NCBI GenBank assembly: GCA_964601355.1
Contig: CAZRNB010000020.1
Location: forward strand, 1 to 32,415
Reading direction: 5' to 3'
Source of the DNA: CAZRNB01 sp964601355
Lineage (GTDB): Bacteria; Planctomycetota; Phycisphaerae; Sedimentisphaerales; Anaerobacaceae
DNA: 32,415 bases
In this document: in pieces, positions 24,294-32,415 of the stretch
Layout: every line of letters begins with the position of its first letter
How positions within the stretch are numbered: the first letter of the stretch is position 1
The notes under the pieces: generated by a model
Told to the model about the DNA's origin: nothing
Databases searched by the model: none
Seen by the model: only the letters and a program-made list of their open reading frames with translations
Translations under genes and position numbers: made by a program

Positions 24294-24382
24294 CCGTCGC
24301 CGTCCTTCTCCGTAGTGCCTTCTTCCCTAATGGACTGCGAAGGCTGAAAGTACTACGAAGGATGAATGCCGGCGACGGCTAA
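24294..24382 (+). repeat. Long palindromic repeat between psd and pssA
   Basis: CCGTCGCCG (24294-24302) and CGGCGACGG (24370-24378) are perfect outer arms; inside, CTCCGTAGT and ACTACGAAG give a second imperfect pairing. The right edge is GGCTAAAC, and the TAG stop codon of psd lies within this edge. The element lies in the middle of the lipid operon and may reduce read-through to pssA. Confidence 0.75.
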
Positions 24383-25164
24383 ACTGTACTCTGTCGTCCT
24401 TCGTCTGTCTTCTGTTTTCTCACGTATTTAATTATCGGCGTTATGCCGGCTTTAACTTTATCACCGACCTTGGCTAAACAGTTAAGCTCCCAGACATCGT
24501 TTTGGCTTTCTCTGCTCAAAGGTACGTATAATTCCGTTCTTGAGCCGAATTTAATCATTCCGAATTTTTCGCCGCTTGTCAATTCCTGTCCTTCTCTGGT
24601 CCTGCAAACTATTCGCCGAGCGATGCTTCCGCTAATCTGACGAACGACGAGCTTGTCTCTCGGACTATCGATTCTAACCATAGCCAGGTCATTAGATTCA
24701 TTAATACGTCCAGCCTTTGGATTGGCGGCATAGCTGAACTTGCCTTTTTTGTAAGCAATTCTTTCGACCCTTGCATTGCATGGGGCACGGTTAATATGAG
24801 CGTTGAAAATACTCAGGAAAATTCCGATTTGCTGAGCCTTTCCACATATAAAGCTGTTTTCTTCTACAATCTCTATATCGGTTATTCGGCCGTCAGCAGG
24901 AGCCAGCAAAAGACTTTTGTCTGATGGTGAGATCCGATATGGATCTCGAAAAAATAAAAAAACGAGGAGCAATAAAGTGGTTAAGAGCAACTCTATTGAA
25001 AAAACAACCCAATTTGGCAAAAACTTAACTCCTGTTACCAGAAACAAAGCCATTACGGCAAGCAATACCATCGGAAGGACAATTACCTGCGGCCAACCGA
25101 ATTTGGTCAGTGGAATTCTCATTGAATAGTATGATAATCTATTTCTATCAGTATTCAACCCCAT
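24379..25164 (-). CDS. psd: Phosphatidylserine decarboxylase proenzyme
   Basis: Psd converts phosphatidylserine to phosphatidylethanolamine using a pyruvoyl group made by self-cleavage. Two hydrophobic segments at about 27-46 and 51-71 anchor it in the inner membrane. The catalytic part has FFRDPYRISP, LLAPADGRI, IGIFLSIFNAHINRAP and the cleavage site KFGSRTELYVP with Gly207-Ser208. The FGS context and size of 261 residues fit the short PSD-A type. The start is uncertain: Met1 and Met15 (MRIPLTKFG) both lack a good ribosome site. It comes before pssA, which makes its substrate. Confidence 0.95.
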   Translation of the reverse strand: MGLNTDRNRLSYYSMRIPLTKFGWPQVIVLPMVLLAVMALFLVTGVKFLPNWVVFSIELLLTTLLLLVFLFFRDPYRISPSDKSLLLAPADGRITDIEIVEENSFICGKAQQIGIFLSIFNAHINRAPCNARVERIAYKKGKFSYAANPKAGRINESNDLAMVRIDSPRDKLVVRQISGSIARRIVCRTREGQELTSGEKFGMIKFGSRTELYVPLSRESQNDVWELNCLAKVGDKVKAGITPIIKYVRKQKTDEGRQSTV

Positions 25165-25204
25165 TGAAGACTTTTTCTTTAATGGTAGGTCTCTATGTCA
25201 ATAT

Positions 25205-25235
25205 AAAAGGCCGTTCCTTATCAGGACGGCCTTTT
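25205..25235. terminator. Terminator-like hairpin upstream of psd
   Basis: AAAAGGCCG-T-TCCT and AGGA-CGGCCTTTT pair with one bulged base around TATC, with A and T runs that would make it work on either strand. It could stop transcripts coming from mscS before psd. Read in the minus direction, TTGACA lies a few bases beyond and may be a psd promoter -35 element, but I cannot find a good -10. Confidence 0.55.
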
Positions 25236-25260
25236 GAGAAGGAGGTTTAAAGAAAATATT

Positions 25261-25323
25261 GCGTAGCGATAGAGCCAAAGGCCTTGACGATATCAAATCC
25301 GACCTTTTCGGATTTCGCTACGC
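25261..25323. repeat. Nested palindrome in the mscS-psd gap
   Basis: The outer arms GCGTAGCGA (25261-25269) and TCGCTACGC (25315-25323) and the inner arms AAATCCGA (25295-25302) and TCGGATTT (25308-25315) are perfect. The remaining sequence of 25165-25594 is AT-rich with no gene. AAGGAGG at 25239-25246 resembles a ribosome site but no start codon follows. Confidence 0.65.
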
Positions 25324-25594
25324 TACGATTCCGGATTGGGCCTCTAAAGTTATAGACGCACAATCGTCCAAAAAGTTTCAGGATTTTTTAAAAAATTGAT
25401 CAAAATTCTGCAAAAACAGCAATTTAATAGCAAAATACTGATTTTAACGGCTTATGAAGAAGGCTGTTGGCTGCTTGCTGACTTAAATCATTTGTTCTCA
25501 TTCACTACCAGAAATTAGGTAATGTCACGAATGGCGGGAGCGGCTAATAGTTTTGAGTTTTTAGGGTTTAGTTTTGAGTTAGAGAACAAACAGA

Positions 25595-26650
25595 TTACTT
25601 TGCCTTCTCCTGCTCATAATTTATTGCTCTTATCGGATACGGAATTATTATGCCTTCATCAGCATATCGCTGATGCAGTCTCTTTACGAATTCGTGCTTA
25701 ATCAAATACTGGTCAACGAATTCCTTCGCCCGTAAGATTACCGTGAAGTTAATGCTGAAGTCACCGAAGGTGCCGTATCTAATAAACGGTTGAAATTCCG
25801 GGACGCCGCCGGGGACATTCTTCATCACTTCTTTAGCTACTTCGCAGGTCACTTTTTCAACCTTTTTTAAATCGCTATTATAATGCACACCTACATTTAC
25901 TAATACCGCCATCTCTTTATCCGGCAGATAGTAATTAATAACAATGGCCTTTGTTAGCTTATCATTAGGGATTAAAACCACGTTGTTAGGCAGCATCCTT
26001 ATTTTGGTGGTGCGCCAGGTAATATCCGTGACGTACCCTTCCTCGCCGGTGTCTAACTTTATATAGTCACCAATCTTGATTTGCCTTGCAGCAATAATAT
26101 GGAAGCCGGCAAAGAAATTGGAGAATGTGTCCTGCAGAGCCAAAGCAACCGCCAACCCCCCTACTCCTAAAGTAGCCAGTATCGGCGTTATTGAAATATT
26201 CAGACTGTTTAGAATAATCAGGATTCCAACAGCAAAAACTATAACCCTGCTTACGTTTTGGGTGAGGCTTGTCACAGGCAAAGCCACTTCAAATTTGCTT
26301 GAATATGTTGTTATTAGCCTTACGGATAGGTTTGCCAGCACTAACGTCACAGACAAGATAATAAGCACAAGTAAAATTTTGTGAGCAATGCCAACTGCAT
26401 TTTCGGGTAGCGGAGAGACTTCAAGGGCTATATATATACCAAGTATCAAAGCCCAGATGATAAACGGGCCTTTGAAGGCGGAGATTATAACGTCATCGAT
26501 CTGGGTTTTGGTATGCTTAGACCAGCGAGAAAGCCTGTCAAAAATAATATTCCTTATAATGTATCCAAATACTACAGTTATAGGAACAGCTAACACAGGT
26601 AACAGCAATTCACCCACTTTTCTTATTGACGTACCTAAATAATAATTCAT
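25595..26650 (-). CDS. Small-conductance mechanosensitive channel (MscS family)
   Basis: MscS channels open under membrane tension and release solutes after osmotic downshock. The 351-residue protein has four or five membrane segments, then the Gly/Ala-rich pore helix LATLGVGGLAVALALQDTF at about 158-176, NFFAGFHI and the beta domain with IKIGDYIKL, GYVTDITWRTTKIR and NNVVLIPNDKL at about 191-232. The C-terminal alpha/beta domain ends GIIIPYPIRAI, the usual family ending. It is longer than E. coli MscS (286 residues) because of extra N-terminal helices, as in YnaI/YbdG-type members. AAGGA precedes the ATG by about 12 bases. Confidence 0.93.
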   Translation of the reverse strand: MNYYLGTSIRKVGELLLPVLAVPITVVFGYIIRNIIFDRLSRWSKHTKTQIDDVIISAFKGPFIIWALILGIYIALEVSPLPENAVGIAHKILLVLIILSVTLVLANLSVRLITTYSSKFEVALPVTSLTQNVSRVIVFAVGILIILNSLNISITPILATLGVGGLAVALALQDTFSNFFAGFHIIAARQIKIGDYIKLDTGEEGYVTDITWRTTKIRMLPNNVVLIPNDKLTKAIVINYYLPDKEMAVLVNVGVHYNSDLKKVEKVTCEVAKEVMKNVPGGVPEFQPFIRYGTFGDFSINFTVILRAKEFVDQYLIKHEFVKRLHQRYADEGIIIPYPIRAINYEQEKAK

Positions 26651-26879
26651 ATATCATAGATCCTTTTCGTTTAGCCAAAAGATACAATCAAGCCGTGCAC
26701 AAGAACATAAGCTTATGTGCATAGGTCTTATGCCCTTGTGCTCTTATACTCCTTTGCTCCTGCGCCCTTACGCTCTTTCTTGATTTGTTTTGCAGAGCAA
26801 GCTGGAAATTCTTGACAGCCGGTCTTCATAATCTTATTATAACTGATTCGTTGTCAATAGATTTTTAAGGATTTTTTAG

Positions 26880-29816
26880 ATGCCGGATGAAAAAACTAGT
26901 AAAAATTACAGCAATACACTGAATCTGCCGAAGACCAGCTTTTCTATGAAGGCTGACCTTGTGAAGCGTGAGCCGCTGATGCGAAAAGAATGGTCGAACA
27001 TGAATATCTACGGCAAGATAAGAGAAGCTCGACGTGGTGCCCCTTTATATACGCTGCACGATGGGCCGCCTTACGCCAACGGCGATATTCACATGGGTCA
27101 CGTTATAGACAAAGTCCTCAAGGACTTCGTTGTCAAGTACAAAACAATGACAGGCTTTGATGCGCCTTATGTGCCCGGCTGGGATTGTCACGGCCTTCCC
27201 ATTGAATCCAAGGTCAGTGAACAATTAGGCGAAAATATCCGCCAGATGAGCAAGCTCGATATTCGCAAAGATTGTATGAAATACGCCGCAAAATATGTAA
27301 AACTGCAAAGCAAGCAGTTCCAGGAGCTGGGTGTATTCGGCGATTTTGAAAATCCATATCTGACTTTTAAGCCTCAGTATGAAGCCGGAATTCTGGAAGT
27401 CTTTGCAGAATTGGTAGATAAAGGTCTGGTTTATAAACAATTAAAACCCATCCACTGGTCGATTGGCTGTGAAACGGCGTTAGCCGAGGCAGAGCTTGAG
27501 TATAAAGACGTTTCATCGCCGAGTATATTTGTGAATTTTCCCGTTGCCAAAGAAAGCACCAAAAAGCTCATCGAGCTTGGTTTGCTAAATGAAGCAGACA
27601 ATGCACAGATTTGTTTTATGATCTGGACAACTACTCCGTGGACATTGGCGGCTAATCTGGCGATAGCAGTACATCCCAGCTTAGATTATGCAACAATAAG
27701 CTATGACAGAAACGGCCGGAAGCTCATATCAATACTTACAACCGAACGTATTGGTGCTGTCATCGCAGCAGGCGACTTAAAAGAGGGACAATATAGCATT
27801 TGTGAGAAAACAGTCAAAGGCAGCGAATTAGAAGGGCTGCGGTATGAGCATCCTTTTATTGCGAAGAATCCGACAGCTAAAGATGCTTATATGATCATTC
27901 TTGCCGAGTATGTCACTACCGAAGACGGCACCGGGCTTGTCCATACCGCACCGGGACATGGCGTTGAGGACTATTTATCAGGCCGGGCGTACAACCTTGA
28001 AACTTATTCGCCGGTGATGGCTGACGGGCGGTATGATGATACGGTGCCCGATTGGCTGCGTGGAAAATGTGTTTTCGAGGTTGACTCAATCGTCAATAAT
28101 CATCTGCGAGAAAAGGGGCTGCTTTTTGCCGAAGACAAAATCTCGCACAGCTATCCGCATTGCTGGCGAAGTAAAGGCCCAGTTATCTTTAGGGCTACCG
28201 AACAATGGTTTATCAGCGTGGATAAAGAGCTGCCCCCCACTGCTTCCTTGCGGAAGCAAGGAGTGGGGGGAAAAAGTCTGCGTGACATGGCACTTGAAAG
28301 CATCAATAAAATAAAATGGATCCCATCGTGGGGCCAAAAGCGAATTGAGGGAATGTTAGAATCTCGGCCGGACTGGTGCATTAGCAGACAGCGAAGCTGG
28401 GGACTTCCTTTGCCGGCTTTTATCAACTCCGCTGGACAGACTTTGATGACGAAGGAATCCGTGCTGGCGGTGGCTAAACGTGTTGGCGAGAAAGGCTCGA
28501 ATTGCTGGTTTACAGATTCGCCTCGTCAGCTTCTCGGTGATGATTTCAAGCTGCCCAAGGGGTTCGATTTCGATGACTTGCAGAAGGAAGAAAACATCTT
28601 CGACGTATGGTTCGAATCGGGCTGTAGCTGGCACAGCGTTGCTGCAAAAGCCGGTTGGGCAGTGCCGGTTGACCTATACTCGGAAGGCTCGGACCAGCAC
28701 CGCGGGTGGTTTCAACTATCTCTGCTGCCGGCTCTGGGAGCGATAGGTAAAGCGCCGTTTAAGAGCGTCTTGACGCATGGCTTTACCGTTGATGAAAAAG
28801 GAATGAAGCAGTCCAAATCCTTAGGTAATTACGTAAACGCACAAGATGAGGTGGCAAGATACGGTGCCGATATTCTTAGGCTATGGGTGGCCAGCGTCAA
28901 TTATCAGGAAGATATTCGCTGCAACGACGAATTGATAGGACGAACACAAGACGCCTATAGAAAAATCAGGAATACGCTGCGGTTTTTGCTCGGCAATACA
29001 TCAGATTTCGACCCCAATGTTAAAAGTGTATCTTATAATGATATGTTTGAGATCGATAAATGGGCGTTGCAGCAGTTGCAGAAGCTCATCGCAGGCGTGG
29101 CAGAAGCCTACGAAAATTTTGCATTTCATCGGGTCTATACGCTTATATACAACTTCTGCACGGTAGATATGAGCAGTATCTATATGGATTTGCTCAAGGA
29201 TAGGCTGTATTGTGACGCGGCAGATAGCCTATCTCGGCGCAGCGCTCAAACTGTGATGTATAGAATACTGGATTGCCTGGTTCGATTGCTGGCGCCGATA
29301 TTGGTGCACACAGCAGAAGAAGCCTGGAGAGCAATGAAAACTGTGTCATGTGACTCGTGCCCCGTGCCTCGAACGAGCGACGAGCGACTAGCGACTAGCG
29401 ACGAAGTTGAGAGCGTGCATTTAGCCACGATGCCCAAAGTGGATGATTCAATCAATTGTCAAAGCAACGAACCGAAATGGCAAAAGTTGATGACCTTACG
29501 CGACGAGGTCTTGCGTGTTTTGGAAGGTCTTAGGCGTGACAAAATAATTAACAGTAACCAGGAGGCTTGCGTTACAATCAGTTGTGCGGATGAAGAGTTA
29601 AGCAAGCTTTTGGAGAAGTTTAAACTTAACCAATTTGCTGCTCTTTGTATTGTCAGCGAGGTGAAACTTCAAAAAGCCGCTGATAAAACGACGGTAACGG
29701 CAGAAAAGAGTAGTCATAATAAGTGTCAGCGGTGCTGGAACTATTGGCCGAGCGTCGGAGCAAACAGCGAACATCCCGACCTGTGCAAGCGCTGTGTCGA
29801 AGTTGTTCGCGGCTGA
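26880..29816 (+). CDS. ileS: Isoleucyl-tRNA synthetase
   Basis: IleS charges tRNA-Ile and edits valine. The 978-residue protein has the class I HIGH motif as HMGH at 71-74 after DGPPYANGDI, the PGWDCHGLPIE block, the CP1 editing domain with TTPWTLAANLAIAV and GTGLVHTAPGHG, and DQHRGWFQ. The KMSKS loop is KQSKS at 643-647, with Gln for Met. A C-terminal zinc finger uses Cys949, Cys952, Cys969 and Cys972. Two in-frame insertions stand out: about 15 residues at 451-465 after WFISVDKE, encoded by a palindrome, and about 20 residues at 822-843 before ESVHLATMP, encoded partly by 7-base tandem repeats. Neither touches a catalytic motif, so the enzyme is probably active. AAGGA lies about 10 bases upstream of the ATG. 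Confidence 0.97.
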   Translation: MPDEKTSKNYSNTLNLPKTSFSMKADLVKREPLMRKEWSNMNIYGKIREARRGAPLYTLHDGPPYANGDIHMGHVIDKVLKDFVVKYKTMTGFDAPYVPGWDCHGLPIESKVSEQLGENIRQMSKLDIRKDCMKYAAKYVKLQSKQFQELGVFGDFENPYLTFKPQYEAGILEVFAELVDKGLVYKQLKPIHWSIGCETALAEAELEYKDVSSPSIFVNFPVAKESTKKLIELGLLNEADNAQICFMIWTTTPWTLAANLAIAVHPSLDYATISYDRNGRKLISILTTERIGAVIAAGDLKEGQYSICEKTVKGSELEGLRYEHPFIAKNPTAKDAYMIILAEYVTTEDGTGLVHTAPGHGVEDYLSGRAYNLETYSPVMADGRYDDTVPDWLRGKCVFEVDSIVNNHLREKGLLFAEDKISHSYPHCWRSKGPVIFRATEQWFISVDKELPPTASLRKQGVGGKSLRDMALESINKIKWIPSWGQKRIEGMLESRPDWCISRQRSWGLPLPAFINSAGQTLMTKESVLAVAKRVGEKGSNCWFTDSPRQLLGDDFKLPKGFDFDDLQKEENIFDVWFESGCSWHSVAAKAGWAVPVDLYSEGSDQHRGWFQLSLLPALGAIGKAPFKSVLTHGFTVDEKGMKQSKSLGNYVNAQDEVARYGADILRLWVASVNYQEDIRCNDELIGRTQDAYRKIRNTLRFLLGNTSDFDPNVKSVSYNDMFEIDKWALQQLQKLIAGVAEAYENFAFHRVYTLIYNFCTVDMSSIYMDLLKDRLYCDAADSLSRRSAQTVMYRILDCLVRLLAPILVHTAEEAWRAMKTVSCDSCPVPRTSDERLATSDEVESVHLATMPKVDDSINCQSNEPKWQKLMTLRDEVLRVLEGLRRDKIINSNQEACVTISCADEELSKLLEKFKLNQFAALCIVSEVKLQKAADKTTVTAEKSSHNKCQRCWNYWPSVGANSEHPDLCKRCVEVVRG
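28233..28270 (+). repeat. Palindromic insertion inside ileS
   Basis: CCCCCCACT (28233-28241) and AGTGGGGGG (28262-28270) are perfect outer arms; GCTTCC (28242-28247) and GGAAGC (28252-28257) pair inside. It encodes PPTASLRKQGVGG, which ordinary IleRS proteins lack between the SVDK block and LRDMALE. Confidence 0.75.
29375..29402 (+). repeat. 7-bp tandem repeats inside ileS
   Basis: GAGCGAC, GAGCGAC, TAGCGAC, TAGCGAC stand head to tail. The surrounding 29343-29408 encodes an extra, low-complexity segment of IleRS (PRTSDERLATSDEV). Confidence 0.75.
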
Positions 29817-29944
29817 TGCTCCTCTGCGTAGCAGCGTAGAAGCAACACTACTACGCTACGAAGCACGAGTTGAATTCATCACGACATTACTATTATTAAT
29901 AGGTTCGACAAGCTCACTATAAACTTGTAAAAGAGCTTTTCTAC
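29817..29944. repeat. Repeat sequence left of the assembly gap
   Basis: An imperfect palindrome made of GCGTAGCAGCGTAG and CTACGCTACG lies at about 29827-29860, and GGTTCGACAAGCTCA at 29902 is related to the blocks at 1230 and 12595. No gene is seen. Confidence 0.55.
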
Positions 29945-30044
29945 NNNNNNNNNNNNNNNNNNNNNNNNNNNNNNNNNNNNNNNNNNNNNNNNNNNNNNNN
30001 NNNNNNNNNNNNNNNNNNNNNNNNNNNNNNNNNNNNNNNNNNNN
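29945..30044. other. Assembly gap of 100 N
   Basis: Exactly one hundred N bases join two contigs. The true distance is unknown. Repeats on both sides probably caused the break, so order and orientation across this point rest on scaffolding only. Confidence 0.99.
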
Positions 30045-30260
30045 TTTGTTTTCCAGACGCTCTGCGAAGGTGTTCATTTTCACAATCCTTTTGCGAATAG
30101 TAGTTTGCGTTCATTTGGGCTTTTTTGAAATTGGCTTTGTTTTGCATAATTAGTGTCAATTTTCCACTCTAATTTGCCTCATCTTGTTGTACCGGCTTTG
30201 CCATTTAGCGGATTTTTGCTCATTTTGCTGATTGGCTAAGATTTGTGATTCTGCGGCCAT
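30045..30260 (-). pseudogene. Remnants of two small repeat-borne reading frames
   Basis: From the ATG at 30260 the minus strand encodes MAAESQILANQQNEQKSAKW and stops at 30156. The ILANQQNxQKS start recalls a family of repeated planctomycete proteins that begin ANxQNAQKSTGP (from memory), here cut short. A second frame from 30147, MQNKANFKKAQMNANYYSQK and on, runs into the gap. The opening QNKANFKKAQMN also recurs in such genomes. Neither looks functional. The rest of the interval 30261-30526 shows no gene. Confidence 0.45.
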
Positions 30261-30526
30261 CAATAATCGTCCCTAATTTACGATTTACTACGAACTATGA
30301 ACAGTCCATTAGTTTGATACATATTATACCCAAAAACGGCTAAAAAACAAGCAAAATCTTTTCTGGATGCTCGTTTGAAAGTGAAATTGATGTTACGAAG
30401 GTTTAAGACGAAGCCGTAAAAAAACATCACGGCGAATTTGCCGTTTTTAATTTTCAACTCGAATAGTCTATGGACTTGTGCTCTTATGACCTGTGACCTT
30501 ATCTATCTACGAATCGCTAAATCTGT

Positions 30527-31954
30527 CTACTTTCGATGCTCTGATATGTACTGATATAGACCTTTAACCATGTCTTCCTTGGCATCCTCAAAAAATATTC
30601 CCCGCCCTTCACTTTTCTTGCTGTCTTCAGCCGGATGAAGCTTGGCCACAGAAGCCACTAAAGCAAATTCATGCTTACGTTTTTGTTGTCCAAATTCAAC
30701 GATAGGAATTATTACCTTTGCTTCAAATTTGTCACCTTCCTTTCGGTTACAAGCTTTACTGTAGAGTCCTCGAAAGCTTAAACTCTCCCCATCGCAGGTG
30801 CATACTTTGCCACCGAGAAAGGTACATTCAACTTGTACGCGTCCATCTTCACCCTTCAATCTACGAAAAACCCGATAATTTTGCTTACCAGGGCGTTCCT
30901 CGTCCTCAATAGGTGAGAAAATCTTTGAACAAAGATCATCATATGCTTTTGGCATTAAATTGATTAATCCTCTCATACCATCTTTTTTGGTTTGGTCCAA
31001 AATGTCACGTAACGATTGGATGTCCAACCAAAATACCTTGTGCTCTAATTGTCCAAGCGTCATCAGAAAATCAAGGCCGAAACTTTTTTGGAACTTATAT
31101 GCCCGTTTTTTACTTGCATTAAAGATAATCTGACAAACCTCACGATTCTCCTTCCAATTAAAATGCAGAAGCATCTCTAAAATATGACGTGCAAGATCAT
31201 GTTTATCTTCTTCATCATACATTATTTGTTCAATTATAGTCCCCATGCGATGTAAGTGCGACTTATCTACTCGTAATATTGCATTTTTCAGAGGCATAAT
31301 AATATCTTGCTGGACTTGTCTGGTAAAACACCCCCTAAGTGGCATGCTGAATACATCTGACAATAGCCATAAAAAAGACGTATATGTATTGGGCCAAGCT
31401 TTAGGTTCTAAATGTGATACCTTTTCTATTACTTGCCTGAAAAGGTCGTAGTTACCGTTTCCCTCTAACGAACCAATAATGTCACCGGCATAATTTCGAA
31501 TGTTCTCTAAGATCTGAGTCAAACTTTGATCTTCGATACCATCCATTTCATCTATAATATAGCTCAAAGTTTCTCTTTGTTTTTTAGGGTCAACAATTCC
31601 TCCAATTATGCGTGAGTCTGAACCATTAACAATCTTTTCTAACCTTCTCAATTTCTCTTCCAATTCCCGTCTACGGTCACGTTCATCGAGGAACAAGAAA
31701 ATCCCCGTGGTTAGTGGGAAGTAGTAGCCGAGGTACTTCAAATTTTTCCTGAAAGGCTTGCCTCTCCGCATCAGAAGGACCAAAGAACCATAACTTATGC
31801 ACCAAGATACTACTGCTGCGAAACTGGCGATCAGAGTAGACGTTGGGATGAAAAAGAATGCTATTGCAGATAAAAAACTGGAAACTAAATTGGCAAATAT
31901 CGCAATACCAATGTGCTGCCTGAAGGTTTCCATGTTTTTTTCTTTTTCTGCCAC
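30527..31954 (-). CDS. Membrane protein with coiled coil and PilZ-like C-terminus
   Basis: I do not recognise the full family. The start is probably GTG at 31954, with AAGGA eight bases upstream, giving 475 residues; an ATG eight codons later is the alternative. Two membrane segments at about 15-36 and 40-62 are followed by basic residues (RRGKPFRKN), a charged coiled coil at about 90-108 (ERDRRRELEEKLRRLEKI), and a long helical region to about 350. Residues about 357-475 read like a PilZ domain: RVFRRLKGEDGR, ESLSFRGLYS, GDKFEAKVIIP, a valine-rich strand, then GRGIFFED and a last helix LYQYISEH. The c-di-GMP motifs (RxxxR and D/NxSxxG) are degenerate, so binding is doubtful. It stands alone. 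Confidence 0.72.
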   Translation of the reverse strand: MAEKEKNMETFRQHIGIAIFANLVSSFLSAIAFFFIPTSTLIASFAAVVSWCISYGSLVLLMRRGKPFRKNLKYLGYYFPLTTGIFLFLDERDRRRELEEKLRRLEKIVNGSDSRIIGGIVDPKKQRETLSYIIDEMDGIEDQSLTQILENIRNYAGDIIGSLEGNGNYDLFRQVIEKVSHLEPKAWPNTYTSFLWLLSDVFSMPLRGCFTRQVQQDIIMPLKNAILRVDKSHLHRMGTIIEQIMYDEEDKHDLARHILEMLLHFNWKENREVCQIIFNASKKRAYKFQKSFGLDFLMTLGQLEHKVFWLDIQSLRDILDQTKKDGMRGLINLMPKAYDDLCSKIFSPIEDEERPGKQNYRVFRRLKGEDGRVQVECTFLGGKVCTCDGESLSFRGLYSKACNRKEGDKFEAKVIIPIVEFGQQKRKHEFALVASVAKLHPAEDSKKSEGRGIFFEDAKEDMVKGLYQYISEHRK

Positions 31955-32415
31955 TTTATCGTCCTTGACAGAACCTTAGTTCCACGTTATCTCTTCCCGA
32001 AGTCCAGCCAACAATCAGGACAAATATCCAGCTATTCCGATTAACAAACTCTCCATCACCCATCCCCAAATGTGGTCTTTAACTATTATATTATAACTGA
32101 TATTTCTCAAAATGTCAAAAAACAAAAAAGTATCCTAAAGATTATTGGACAATCATTCAGTGCTGCTTCTAACTTTAAATGTGTATACCGAATGGTCTTA
32201 AACAACGATAGAACTATTGTAGGCCGGGGAAAAGACATGATTTGTCCAGTAAATACCTATGAACGTGACACAAAAAAACACGTATAATTTGCACTCTTAA
32301 TCTTCTAAAAAATTTGACGCATAGAAAAGCAAGAATTAATAGTTAATTTGAACACTATCACTAGCCCCTATACAAGCGTGATTTTTTGTTTTTTATCACG
32401 ATTTGATTCGTAAAA
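31955..32415. other. AT-rich intergenic region
   Basis: This end of the window is AT-rich. I see no gene, RNA or clear repeat here; it should contain the promoter of the gene at 30527-31954. Confidence 0.6.

Noticed and set aside
26651..26879. T-box or other riboswitch before ileS
   Set aside because: No T-box sequence, specifier loop or antiterminator is visible in the 229-base leader.

Overview
The window looks like part of a metagenome-assembled or draft genome of a Planctomycetota bacterium, most likely class Phycisphaerae. This is inferred, not proven. The signs are a Gram-negative-type envelope and lipid gene set, lysine made through DapL, a fused folK/deoxynucleoside kinase, a secreted plant- or algal-glycan degradation cluster built around L-rhamnose, L-arabinose and L-fucose, and unusually dense dispersed palindromic repeats. 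A 100-N scaffold gap sits at 29945-30044.

Layout. (1) 223-7002, all minus strand: secreted trypsin-like protease, flavodoxin, dapL, folK-dNK fusion, panC, a small gene broken by an in-frame TGA, panD and lgt. dapL, folK-dNK and panC overlap and are probably co-translated. (2) 7297-18704, all plus strand: a carbohydrate island with a GH106 alpha-L-rhamnosidase, a GH51 alpha-L-arabinofuranosidase, a remarkable RhaT sugar symporter fused to a GH29 alpha-L-fucosidase, an unrelated-looking protein with a PD-(D/E)XK nuclease-like C-terminus, and a BNR_4 propeller resembling ulvan lyases. (3) 18967-19377: a small membrane protein, facing a broken tadA 3' fragment. (4) 19374-26650, minus: GNAT/FemAB-like protein, tadA, a four-helix-bundle protein, tRNA-Glu(CTC), tRNA(CAT), a metallo-beta-lactamase-fold hydrolase, pssA, psd and mscS. 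(5) 26880-29816, plus: ileS. (6) 29817-32415: repeat remnants around the assembly gap, then a GTG-started membrane protein with a PilZ-like tail.

The island makes sense as one pathway. Exported GH106, GH51 and the BNR protein would attack a polysaccharide carrying rhamnose, arabinose and uronic acid. The RhaT-GH29 fusion would trim fucose and take up a 6-deoxy sugar at the inner membrane. By the positive-inside rule, the charge pattern of the transporter loops places the GH29 domain on the periplasmic side.

The second theme is repeats. At least four families of short palindromic or dispersed sequences fill the intergenic spaces. In several places they have entered genes: two in-frame insertions in ileS, and a hairpin at the 3' end of folK-dNK that appears to have extended the reading frame into panC. 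All product names come from motifs read by eye; no database search was run.
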